Shown one piece after another: positions 47,660 through 59,554 of a DNA stretch of 64,000 nucleotides. Every line of letters begins with the position of its first letter. Position 1 is the first letter of the stretch. Where the stretch lies: positions 23,330,001 through 23,394,000 of the forward strand of contig NC_092312.1 in NCBI RefSeq assembly GCF_036785885.1, read 5' to 3'. Under the pieces are notes generated by a model. It did not search any database. It saw nothing but the letters and a program-made list of their open reading frames with translations, and was not told where the DNA came from. This DNA comes from Coffea arabica (lineage: Eukaryota; Streptophyta; Magnoliopsida; Gentianales; Rubiaceae). A program made the translations under genes and the position numbers.

Positions 47660-50600
47660 TAGTTGCTAAAGAAAAATAGTAACATCTTGATCTCCCATTG
47701 CAAAAAGAAGGCTAATAGGCGCAAATCTTTTCAGGTTTGAACTCGGGTCAATTTGAAAATAAATGCTCTTTCAGTCAGGTCAATTTGAAAATAAATGCTC
47801 AGATGTAGAAAAGAGGTTCAACAATTGGAAAAGGTTTATGGTGGGATATGAATTATAAATGCCAATTTATCAAATGAAAGGTCTTGATCAATTTTTTAAT
47901 CTCCAATTTTGAAAAGATATTTTATTCTTAGAGAATGGTGTAATGAATTTTTACATGTTATATTAGAGTGCGTCCAAATGCTATTTCCTATATGAATTTA
48001 TGCAGTCGCTTAGGGCAGTTAATTATAAGATGAACAGCCGTGCCGATATCGTTCATAGTTGGGCCATTTGAATGGAAAATGCTATATGCACTTCATTTTT
48101 TGTTATTTGTGCTCCCATCATTTATTTTATTATATAATCTAATACATAAAAACTATATGATTAAAATGATTATAAGTGTGTGATTAAAAAAATGAGAGTA
48201 CAAATGACATTTTCTCATTTGAATTTGCAAATATAAATTATAAAGCTTAAACTTAAAATGTATTCACATATAATAATGCATACCTTTCCCATTGAAATCG
48301 AAATATAATATCAAAAGGTGCGTAACTTCTTCAAAATATTTGTTGAGCCTAAACTTCACTTTTTTTCTTCTTTTTTTTTTTCCAACAAACGTTAATATAT
48401 GATTAATCTTCATGGCTGCAAATACTAGTAATACGTTTATGTTTACGTATTAGTAATAGGATTAATCTTTCTTGAGTGTGCATTATCAGTCTTGACAATT
48501 GAATGAATGACAATTATTAGTCTTGGATAAATTATAATTATATAAAATTTGAATTTAAAATACAATTTTACAAATTTGTCATGAATCTAACGGTAATAAT
48601 GTATGTACTGTTAGTATATATAAAATTTATCCTTACTGATATTCGCCCAAAAATTGAAAATCTAAAATTTGAAATATGAATCCATTAACCTATTAAATCT
48701 AATACATTTAAATGTATATTATATTCAGTGATAAATGAATAATTTAACACTTATTTTTGGGAGCACATTTTGCCTAAAAAATTTAGTGCTACTTAATTAA
48801 TTCAAATGTTTAATTTTTTATTATCAAATACATCTAAACATGTTACAATTTGAATCCATTAAATTTAAGTGTTGAATTGGGTTATTAAATAGGATATAAG
48901 TTATTGAATTGTTAAGTATAACATGTTATGCATTTAAATGTATATCACATTCATTGATAAACGAATAGTTTATCACTTATTTTTGGAGACAAGTTTTATC
49001 TAGAAAATTCAATGGCACTTAATTAATTCAGATGTTCAATTTTTAGTTATCAAACTCTGAACATGTTAAGATCTGAATTTATTAAAATAAAGTACTAAAT
49101 TGGATTATCAAACAAAGTTCGCCTTCTTGGCTATGCTAATGTTACCTAGTCTTCTTGACTATGCGGAAGTTTTAATCTCATTGTTGTTCTAACCTTTAAG
49201 TGTATTATGAGATATATTGGTGAGTAAATTGATAATAAAGATCAATGCATTAATACTTGGAAGTACATACTGCCATACCACTCTACATAATTGGAAGAGT
49301 ATTTTGAGTCTTATTAGAAACTCGTAGAACTTTGAATTAATTGAAAAAATAATGCATTCTTGAGAAAATAGAGACTTCTAATAAAAGGGGTCGAGTATAA
49401 AACTAGAGAATGTTAATAAAAGAGGCGAAATAATCTACCTAGAACAACTATTGGACAGTGGAGTGGAGGAGTATCGAGAGGGATTAGAGAAATGCTCTAA
49501 AAACTTAAAAGTTGGACTACGAAACAAGTTTTTTTTTTTAATATGTGAATGAATTTGAATTCAAAATTTCCTACTTACAATCCTTTATACCTTATCACTC
49601 AATCCAAGCATGCAATGGTTAAGAATAAAAGGCCAACCCAGGTGTACCTAGAATTCTCCTTTGTCTAATTCTTGAGCCCAAATTTGACTTCTTACTTCTT
49701 AGGGCTTGCATTTTTTTGAAGTAATCCGGCAAGTTGGTACCGTACCTGGAAATCCAAAAGAAGAAGAAGAAGAAGAAACGTATCGGCTTGGCCTACAACA
49801 CAGACCGTTTGGTAAGTGAGTTTTTTGAATGTTTATCTAAAATTTTACTGTATAAATTTTTTTAAAAAATGTTGAAGTGTGTAAATTTTTGGATATTTTG
49901 AAGCGTATAGTTTAAAAACTTTGAAAAAATTTTGAGATTACTGTAGTTAAAGTTTGTAAAAAACTTGTAGCAGACAAACTTAGCAAAAAAAACTCAAGTG
50001 CCAAACAGGGTTGACCAACAGTAACAAATAGTTAGACATCCCCATCTTTTTTTTGTTTTTTTGTTTTTTTCCTACAAATCCCACCAGTATTTTTGACTGA
50101 AAAACAAATAATCTTAGATCAAAAGCATGCTGGAATGTCAGTATAACCAATCAAGTAAGAAGAGGTGAACAGTTGAACAATCTACCTGAGTTATGCAATG
50201 ATTAAAGAAATAAATTTCCTAAATAATCCTCCCCTCACTTAGCTATTACAGTCAATTAGGGCTGAGGTCTAAATAATCCTCCCCTCACTTAGCTATTACA
50301 ATCAATTAGTACCGTCAATAATGCCTCTGACTAGGTGTCTGATAATTCTACTTAATGTTGAAAATTAATTCATTTAAAATTTTTTGAATTCACCATGTTT
50401 AATAATGGAAATGCCTTATCACTTAATGTATTAAGTACTACTAAATTTTTGTACAAAGTTTTAAGTGAAAATTTTTCTCTAAATCGTCAAAATTGATTAT
50501 GCATATGATACCTCTCATGCACATAACACACACTCATACGACTATCGCACATGGTACATGTTTATTTTCTTTATATTCAACACACAAAATAAACACACAC

Positions 50601-51820
50601 ACACACACACACACTATTTCTTACACAGAACTACACATACTTAATCACCATATTTAAAAAATAGAAACACAATATTTGTGCGGTATTTCAATTCAGATTA
50701 CTTAGTATTATAATTTAGTTAATTATCAAACATATATACTTAAACAATTTAGCAACTTAATACATCCAACACTTAATTTTCATATTTTAGATTTTAGACT
50801 TTAGTGTTATCAAACAGGCCCTAAATTAATTTCAAGTTTTCAACTAAGGACCTGTTTGATAATTCTACTTAATATTGAAAATTAATTCATTTGGAATTTT
50901 TTGAATTCAACATATTTGATAATAGAAATGCCTTACATTATCAGATAAAAGTTTTTTTTGTTGAAACCCTATTTGATAACCCAATTTAATATTTAAATTT
51001 AATAAATTCAGATTTTTACATATACAAACACGTTTGATAATGAAAAATTAAACATCTAAATTAATTAAATGACATTGAATTTTTTAAGCAAAACTTACTC
51101 CAAAAAATAAATGATAAACTATTCGCTTATCACTTAATGTGCTATACACACAAATGTATCATATTTAGTATTTAACAATTTAATAACTTAATAGATTCAG
51201 AGTTTAGATTTTAAATTTCATAGTTCAAACTTCAGTTTATCAAACGCATCCTAAATTTTCTGAATTGACTATAATACATTTTCATGCATGTTCTAACACA
51301 CAAAGTACACTCATCCTGAATTTTCTGAATTGACTATAATACATTTTCTAACACACATAAGGTACACTGCTATTCTTTTTTTGTTCAACATACACATACA
51401 CATGCACACATACACTCTCACATACAAGTACACACACTAACAATACTAGTACCTCTAAATTGTTTCATTATTTTCTGTCCCTCACGCAAGCACATGCACA
51501 CGCACACACTTTTCTCTCTGTCTCTAAATACACAAATAAGGACTTAAAGATAAAAGCATATCATTTGTTTGATATTTCAATTCGGTATTATAATTTAATT
51601 AGTTATTAAATATATATAACTAAATCAATTCAGCAACTTATTACTTTCAACACTTCATCACTACTGTTCAAAATTTAGATTTCAGCCTGTACTTTTATAA
51701 CTTCCAGTTGAAGTTGTTACTATCTGTAATTGACATCACAAGAACAAAAGAGGCAGCTTTCTTGCACTCAACACAACTCAGAACCAAAGATTGAGCTTTA
51801 TAGCCTTTGGTCTCAGAAGG
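47660..51820. repeat. Repeat-rich intergenic region
   Basis: No gene recognised. It holds short tandem copies at 47,738-47,795 (tcaatttgaaaataaatgct twice) and diverged repeats at 48,690-48,920 versus 48,920-49,110 (sharing cacttaattaattca and similar). Reverse or related versions lie around 50,340-51,260 (tgtttgataattctactta). A 50-bp tandem pair starts at 50,219, a GAA-type tract is near 49,762, and (CA)n tracts lie near 50,593 and 51,380-51,510. The repeated wording suggests a family of AT-rich MITEs inserted several times. Confidence 0.6.
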
Positions 51821-54800
51821 CTAATTTGCACTAGGCTTCCTCCAAGAATTGAAACAAGCAATGTGGTTGGACCATTTGAACTTGAACACAGCATTTGTTG
51901 TATTTTGGGCTGCCATCCGCTTAGCAGTGCTAGCACCGAGTTTAGACTGCTTGAATCTCTTCCAATCTTTTAGCACTGCAGTCAAATCAGCCACCTTAGC
52001 ACTTATACTTCTGCAGCAATTAGCGTGGACAGTAACCACTGATCTAACGTCTTTGCTATCCCGGCAAAAGCCACTAAAATAGAGGGTGTCCAAAAACCTG
52101 AGATTAAGGCCTAATTCTGTAGCCACTCTTTTATATATCAAGTTTCCCAAAACATCCTGCTCCTTCAATCCTGTGGAATTGAGTCTTGTGGCATACCAAA
52201 TTTGGAATAGTGTTATGGTCTTGTTGTTTGCTCTGATATGGTAGAAGCCCGTGTTGATCGGATTCTTTTGGGACCTGGGATTGCCATTGAAGTTGTCCGT
52301 GCTAATTTGTAAGTCATCAGTTCCGTTGAATCTTAGTCTTGGAAATGGATTCCTTAGCCATATTATATCTGTATCCTGCCAATGAAGAACCATTAACACA
52401 AGTCTGTGCACTGAAAAGCGATATATCTGCTAACTAAGATGAATTATTCGACTCATTTACAAAAATTTCGAAAGAAGTTTTTAGTTTTTTATGATCCCTG
52501 GTATTCTAGATGAGTGCAAAGTGTGAGCCAGCAACAAGCAGCTTTGGTTCAATGTCTATAGTTTGAGCTTACTGCATGCTAATTTCACTAAGGGTCTGTT
52601 TGTTTGGAAGGAAAATATTTTCCAGAAAATGTTTTCCTGATTTTCTATTGTTTGGTTGGGTTATTGCTTTGGAAAAAAATTTTCCTACCGAAAATATTTT
52701 ACATCAGATGGTGTAAAATGACTTCCCATCTAAATGAACTGAAATTATTTTCCATGTTCAGGTGTAAGTCATAAGACTATCCATTCATGCTTCTCCACTA
52801 GCCTTAAGATTCAAAACAAAACTCACAACTTGTGCAATAGTCCACTAAAGATTTGTAGTATCCATCTACTCCCAAACATCAGAAAAAACACAGAGAAAGT
52901 AATTATTTTCCTCGATAAAATTTTCCATGAAAGACATTTTCCGTTGAAAATATTTTACATTGAATCAAACAGACCCTAAATGGTGACTATCAGTTCCATT
53001 GTCATCTACTACTAACTATCCTGCTTGAAAGTGAAATTTTTATGTCTTTAATTTATAGCTTCTAGTCCTATTATCGTGATTAGAAAAGTGCATTGCAACT
53101 GTGAAATGCTAAATGAGTTTTACAAGAATGAACGAATTGCGCTTTCAGCCGTATCCATACATAATAGATTTGTTCAAGGTAAGTTAATGGACATGGACCC
53201 CTTCAATGGATTTTAATAACAAACTACTAAAATATAGGATTTCGCTTATCCATTATAAATCCATCACTATAAAACTTCGAGAGTAATTCTTTTAGAATAT
53301 TAGTTCATGAATCAATTTAAAGGATCACGTAATTCTTTTACTTTCTTAAAACTCCGAAAGGACACCTAAAATCATATCAAAATTTTATGGCAATAAAATA
53401 GAAATTTAAGGGGACAGTAGGAGCCCGTGCCCCCACCTTAAAATCGCCGCTGATTGAACTGTCTATGGATTTTTAGTCATCTTTGCCACTACCCCATGAA
53501 TTTATGCATCTAAACTGAAAATTCTACAAAGCAAGGTGGTCGTTGCTTGGTCTAGCAAAACTGCGGTGATAAAGACAAAGATAAACTGGCAACCTCAAGA
53601 AGGGCCATTAATTGATGTTCCCTCTAATGACCATGCATCTGATACAGCTTTTGATTTTTATTCAACGCATAGACTAAGTTAAAAATTATACTTGCCATTA
53701 TATTTGTATCTTCTTGTAGGTTTCTACAGGATTCTTCGAAGACCTAAGCTGGTTTTGCCTGGAAATTTTCAAAACAGTTTCCAAGCCTGAAAGCCAACGA
53801 CTTTCCGTCTTAGGCGGGCTTTAATTGAAGAATGGAGATTCTAAATTTCTGCATTCCGGGGGACTAAGGGTGCCAAATTAAGCTTGCTAGGTTCCTGCCC
53901 GCTAGACCTTTGAATTTATAACTCCCGAGTTGCACGACATGTCCCACCTTCTAAATTTTCTCACAAACGAGGTTCAGTCAAATCACATCTTAACTCTGAG
54001 AAACAGGAGTAGTCCACACGTTAGCTAGCTATGCATATTCCCAACAGGTTTCATTCGCAGTGTCCTAAATTTTGCTTTTAACACAATTGGTTAATTTTAG
54101 TTTTAATACGTAATATGTGCACAAAACTATGCTCACAACCTACATATCTATTTTATCCTTGAAAATGATAAAGATTATTCTAGAGTTAAATCCTTCCAAA
54201 ATTTTTTTTTTTTAAAAAACAGGTTCTAGGGTTAAAGTCATATTGCAACACTAATTAAAAGAATGAAACCACACAATTAATAAGCTCTTTTTTTTTGTAT
54301 ATAATAAAATTACAAGAAACCCGTCATAACCTTCTTATCATCCAACCCAACATTCATTCATCCGACCATTGATCTATAGTTAAGAGGTAAAAGGTTGAAA
54401 TTTCGAGGAAAAAAAAAAACCTCTCGAGTCTTTTTCCCTAGTCATAGAATCAGTAATAATGTCGCTCTTTCTCGGTCATTGTGTCTCTTTCGAAAGTGCA
54501 ACTCCTGAAATTATTTTCTTATCCAAATGCTAAGTTGGATAACTTCGATAACCTTTCTTCTCGGCATAAATAACTTCAGACCTGCTTATCCCGATCTTAA
54601 CTGCCTAATTTCTTTGAAATATCTGCCAGTTTCTTAAACATGAGAAAAGCTCATCCGTACAGTCTTCTGGCACTCCAGACGAACTTGACTAACACCTACT
54701 GCCATTTACCATTGCACTCAACAATTTTTTTTTTTAAATTAATAAATTCTAATTAAATTAAACATTGAAACATAATAGAAAGCCTAAATTAAACAGTCGT

Positions 54801-55518
54801 ACGATGTCGCATTTATCAGAATTAATGCCCACGAAATCAACTTAGTCCTCATGAGGGATTCCCACTTACTGTGAATATGAAGTTGTACCCCCGCTTAAGA
54901 ACATCAAGAAGAAAACGGGTTCTTGTCCACATCATCTTGATGAAATCCTGCGACATATAGAGCTTTTCTTCCGTGAAATCAACGCCGTCTGTCAGCAACC
55001 TGTAACAATTCAACCGCCGAAACGAACACCGATCATAGGCCGTCTGATCCATTGCTACTACTAACAAATGATCAAGCAACGATCTCGTCTCTTCTCCAAC
55101 CCAAAAACCTTCAAGAAAAAGATCCAACATAGTTGGATATTGGTCGTTGTGGGGCTCGACATAGGCTTTGTTTACTATGGTAATGATCACGGTCTTGTCC
55201 GTGGCCATGGCAGCATTGCTTAGAGCTGCTTCAAGTTCATCTCTTATCATTGTAACATTTGGCTGCAAGAATATGATGACATATTTAGTGCTCGTGGCAA
55301 TATCTGTGCGCTTGCGTAAGATGGAAGTGAGAGATGCTTACGACGTTTGATTGCGAGGTTGAGTGTTTCTGGAAAGAAAAGATTGCTGATTTTAAGGCCG
55401 TCGGATTCCAGGTAACAATGAAAAGCAAGCCCGTAAAGACAACAGAAACAAGTACCAGATTGTTGATGGACTTCTTGGAGAAGTCCATGTTGTTTAAGTA
55501 TGCGCATATATGATGCAT
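51821..55518 (-). CDS. Type II membrane glycosyltransferase, At4g15970-like (Nucleotid_trans family)
   Basis: Three exons, 55518-55342, 55262-54870 and 52375-51821, joined in phase 0, give 374 residues. A hydrophobic anchor near the N-terminus (NLVLVSVVFTGLLFIVTW) suggests a Golgi-type signal anchor. The catalytic region carries VIITIVNKAY at the nucleotide-binding start, then DTDIIWLRNPF at the exon 2/3 junction. Its Asp-Thr-Asp is the DxD-type motif expected to bind the metal-sugar nucleotide. LKEQDVLG and the Cys/His-rich HANCC follow, as in the plant DUF271/Nucleotid_trans proteins. The acceptor is unknown; relatives are arabinosyl- or galactosyltransferase-like. An ATG at 55,488 in better context would give 364 residues and could be the true start. 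Intron 2 is 2.5 kb and carries a Tourist-like MITE. Confidence 0.9.
52592..52976. mobile_element. Tourist-like (PIF/Harbinger) MITE in intron 2 of the glycosyltransferase gene
   Basis: The ends are gggtctgtttg and caaacagaccc, perfect inverted repeats, flanked by a taa trinucleotide on both sides (52,589-52,591 and 52,977-52,979). It is 385 bp with repeated gaaaatattttcc-like wording inside, and has no coding capacity. Confidence 0.85.
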
Positions 55519-57398
55519 ATGGATGGTGGTGGTGGTGGTCGGATCTTGGGCACAAGAGAAGAGGAGTACGACGAGGAGGAGGGGGCGAGTGACCGGAAGT
55601 GAAGAGCCGGGGAGCTAAGCAGTGAAGGAGAAAAAAGGGTCGGTGAGGCTCAGGGGAGACACCTGAGATCCTTTAATTCACCGCTCTAAAATACACTTTA
55701 ACACGTAATTCTGGTAAACGGAGAAAAGTATAGAATAGTGTAAAAGTATTTATAGACCTTTGCCCAATGAATTTCTGATTGTTATCGTTATCATTTTTGT
55801 GTCTTCTTTGAAATAGTTTCTATTTAGTGGTTTATAGTGGATTGCTTGATGAAGCTTCTATATTTGGATAAAGATTTTTATTCTCTTCTTGGCTTTTTTT
55901 TTTTTGTGTTAATAAGGGATGGAACAATGTACCAATTGAAGACTCTTCTTCTGCAGTCATCCATCCAATTTCGTATGTACCTTTAACGGTTGCTTTTTCA
56001 TTCAATGAGGCAAATACGGAAAAAAAATATTTGCTTCCCTTTTTGCTGTCCGTCTTTTTCTATCACCAAAATGTTTCGATCTCCACATGGATATGCTTGA
56101 ACTAGATAACCTTCATAATTCATACCAATACCTTCTAATTAACTTCAATACGCAAGTTCGTTAGTCCCACTGAATAGTTTATGGTAAAAGATTACGACGT
56201 CCATATGGACTTTATCAACCCGTTGAATAATTTATGGTAAAATCTATTTTGAAATTTGGTCAGCGCTCGTTGAGATATATTTTTTAAAAATGTAAGATTA
56301 AGTAGAAAAAGTAAATAATTATAAGAGATCGTGTGTAAAATTAAGTACATAAAATATATAAATGTAAGAGAAAATAATGATTATTAGTATGCGTCTATAT
56401 ATGGTAGGTTAGATGAATTTTAGGTATATTAATGGATGCCATTAGAAAAATCCTTAATATGTGTTAGGCATTAAAATTTGGATTAATCTTTCGCACACTT
56501 ACTCTGTCGGCGTCAAATCAATGACAACTATGCAAAATTCGGACTTGAAATACATATTTTGCACATATATCATAGATCCAATGATAACAGTGTATTATAC
56601 AGTATCAGGTGTATATAAGATTTACTTTAAAATTTTAGACACAAAACTAAGGATTAACTTTTTATGCACTAACAGTGTATTAATTTTTTTACAATAACAG
56701 TTTTTTACACTAGCAGTTTTTGATGTATGTCACATATGCACGATTTAAATTTTAAATTTAATTCATGTTAAGCAGCATGAGTTAAACCTAATCGTGTAAA
56801 ACAATTAACATGATAGTGTATAAAAAGGTTATAGTTATCCCAAAACTAATGTGCCAAATCTTTTTAATGCTGGAGATAATGAACTAAAAATACTACAAAT
56901 TATCCAGAATTCTTGGGTTTGAGAATAATGTGATGACAAGTCAAAGGATAAGGACGTTTGTTGTTGTAGAATTTGGGTACTTCAAGAAATCTAGATTAAA
57001 TGGAGTTCGGAACGGCATGAATGTGGACAGCAACAGACTTGGGGGCTCTGCTGGATGATTTGAAGCATGGAAAGGTAAGATTATTCATTAATTGGGTGTG
57101 TTTGGCATTTAATTTTTTTTTTAATGTGATGGCAAGTCAAAGGATAAGAAAAGTTTGTTGTTGTAGAATTTGGGTACTTTAAGAAACCTTAGATTAAATG
57201 GAGTTCGGAACCGCATGAATACGTGTTTTATTCATTAGATTATTCATACTTTGAGATTATTCATTATTCATTAGATTATTCATGAATAAATGGTTAGATT
57301 ATTCATTAGGTGTGTTTGGATATTAAAATTGTTTTAAAATATACTTTTTGTCAAATATTAATTCGTTTTCATCACAATTATGTTCTTTAATCATTTTT
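55519..57398. other. 5' flank of the glycosyltransferase gene and AT-rich gap
   Basis: The first 200 bp upstream carry GA- and GGT-rich tracts on the plus strand. The rest is AT-rich. A local duplication (56,927-57,022 and 57,123-57,220) lies near the right end. No other gene recognised. Confidence 0.5.
56927..57220. repeat. Local direct duplication, about 97 bp with a 196-bp period
   Basis: The segments 56,927-57,022 and 57,123-57,220 share long stretches such as gtttgttgttgtagaatttg and ggagttcggaac, differing at around seven positions. Between them lies unrelated sequence containing gtgtgtttggcatttaat. Neither copy is recognisably coding. Confidence 0.85.
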
Positions 57399-57823
57399 GG
57401 GTAAAAAACAAAAAAGTTTTTTGTGGTAAACCTAATACACAGAAAAGTCCCATGGTTTCAAAATGTATAATATGACACCTCATACTTTAAATTAAATTGT
57501 AAAGGTGACGGAATCTGTTAACGAAAATGACTTATTGGAATCTAAAAAAAAATTTATATCTAATTTTTAACAAATATACATGTTCTATTCCTTAACCCTC
57601 AATTCTCTCTATCTAAAGAATAAAACAAATGATTTTTTTAGCTGTCTTTTGCTTAATTATATTAGGACATTTTGGTCATTTTGTCCATTTTCGTAAAGTT
57701 TAACGGATTCCGTCATCTTTACAATTTAGTTCAAAGTATGGGGTGTTGTGTTGTACGTTTTGAGATCAAGGGAGACTTTACAAATATTAGGTTTACCACG
57801 ATGTGCTTTTTTGTTTTTTACCC
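57399..57823. mobile_element. Mutator-like MITE with long inverted repeats, 425 bp
   Basis: The ends are inverted copies of gggtaaaaaacaaaaaag with mismatches; the inverted similarity extends about 150 bp inward (taaaggtgacggaat matched by attccgtcatcttta). Perfect 9-bp duplications atcattttt lie at 57,390-57,398 and 57,824-57,832. It sits inside an older MITE-like sequence that begins near 57,303 with gtgtgtttggata and ends near 57,935. Confidence 0.88.
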
Positions 57824-57832
57824 ATCATTTTT

Positions 57833-58732
57833 TTATCTTCGTAATTATCTTTTTTACTCACATACATCAAATTAAAAAAATGTTACATTAATTATTTCAA
57901 ATAATATTTCGATAATCTCCTCTCCAAACGCAGAAATTGTTTGGTGGAATAAGTGGTACTGGGGTAGCGCATAGAGCGGCCCGGCAAGCTGATTCTCTGA
58001 TTGCCCAAAGTTCCGAAGATCTACTCCTCTGTTTCAGCACTTGCGATGGATGATAAGATGATGGAAGATTCAATCTTTTACTATAAAATGAAAAAAGCAG
58101 CAGACTATACAAAATAAAATAAAATAACGGTTTTTCTATCAAGCGCTGGTTAACACATTTAATATTCATTTAACTTACTGTATATATATACATATGCTAA
58201 TAATTATTATCATCTTTTGCATTTATATACTTTTTTTATTTAATTTTAACTACCCTCCCTTATATTTATGTACTTTTCTTAATTAATTTTATATTTTTAA
58301 AAATATAACACGTAAAATATATCTTTAACACGTAGCATATGATCACCCATTAGACAAACAGATATAAAAAAGGGTTATCAGTTACCCCTGCCAAAAGAAA
58401 TGCCTCGGAATCCAACTATGGGTAGAGATTTTCAGGCAAGTATTTCCACTTCCACGTTTAGGTATTCCGATCCTGTTATGCCTAGATTTCAAGCCACAGC
58501 CGGTCCACAATACCTGCATCAAATTAGTCACTTCAAACAAAGTAAGGAAAACACGTGAGGAAGCAAAAAAAAAAAAAGGAAGTCAACGACTATAGAGGCC
58601 GCCGGTCGGTACATTTGTTACAATTTCAGACCAATGTTAACTGGCATCTCTAGTGTAGTTGGCCACTATATGGCATCTCTAGTGTAGTTGGCCACTATAT
58701 GTCTTTGCGTGGGGTGGGGGATCAAAAGTTTA

Positions 58733-58763
<31 letters not shown>

Positions 58764-59515
58764 TTCACTTAAGAGTATTTCAACCTTTCGATCAAACTAA
58801 TCTCAAAAGATTGTGTAGAGTTTTGCTCTAAAGAAACACAATGAGATAACACATGGGAGTCGATCATAGGAACTGCTGATACATACCAAGTTACCAAATT
58901 AGTTGGACTACTCGCGAGGGACTAAGGGTTCATACCTTACCTCCCATCAAAAGTTGTCACTTGACTTCTCTTAGATCCATATGGGTGCCCCTTGCACTTG
59001 TATGATTTGATAGTGGTTCAATCCTGTCGTTCATCGTAATCTTGTTAGGTCACCCTTTTAGTATAGATTAGAATATGAGTAGAAATAGGTGTAGATAGTG
59101 ACAATAGATTAAGAAAAAAAAAAATTAACCCGCATCTTGCTGGAGAATGAACGGATGAGATCGGTTCAAAGTACTAAACTCGCAGGTTTAAGCAAAATTG
59201 ACTTCTACTGTCGTTTCTAAGGATTTCTACTACATTTTAGATCAAGCCTGAACGAAATAATGAGAGCTGACAAGCAAGTCCTAATGGAATTTTTGCTAAT
59301 CGAAATATCACTAGATTAAAATTTTCATGTTCCATGAGTGTTGTTATTTGTCCAACGAACAACTCAAAAGTGAAACCCCGTTAGGGTGACTAATCAACCA
59401 AGAAAACTCGGAAGGCACACTAACAGCAAAATTTCCCAAAATCATGTTATCTCAACCACTGGGCAATTACAGAGTTTCGAATTTGTACAGGTGAACCAAG
59501 ACATACATACCTTTT

Positions 59516-59554
<39 letters not shown>

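Noticed and set aside
50590-50615. Short regular repeats resembling an array
   Set aside because: Plain (CA)n microsatellite; no spacers or repeat-spacer structure anywhere in the window.
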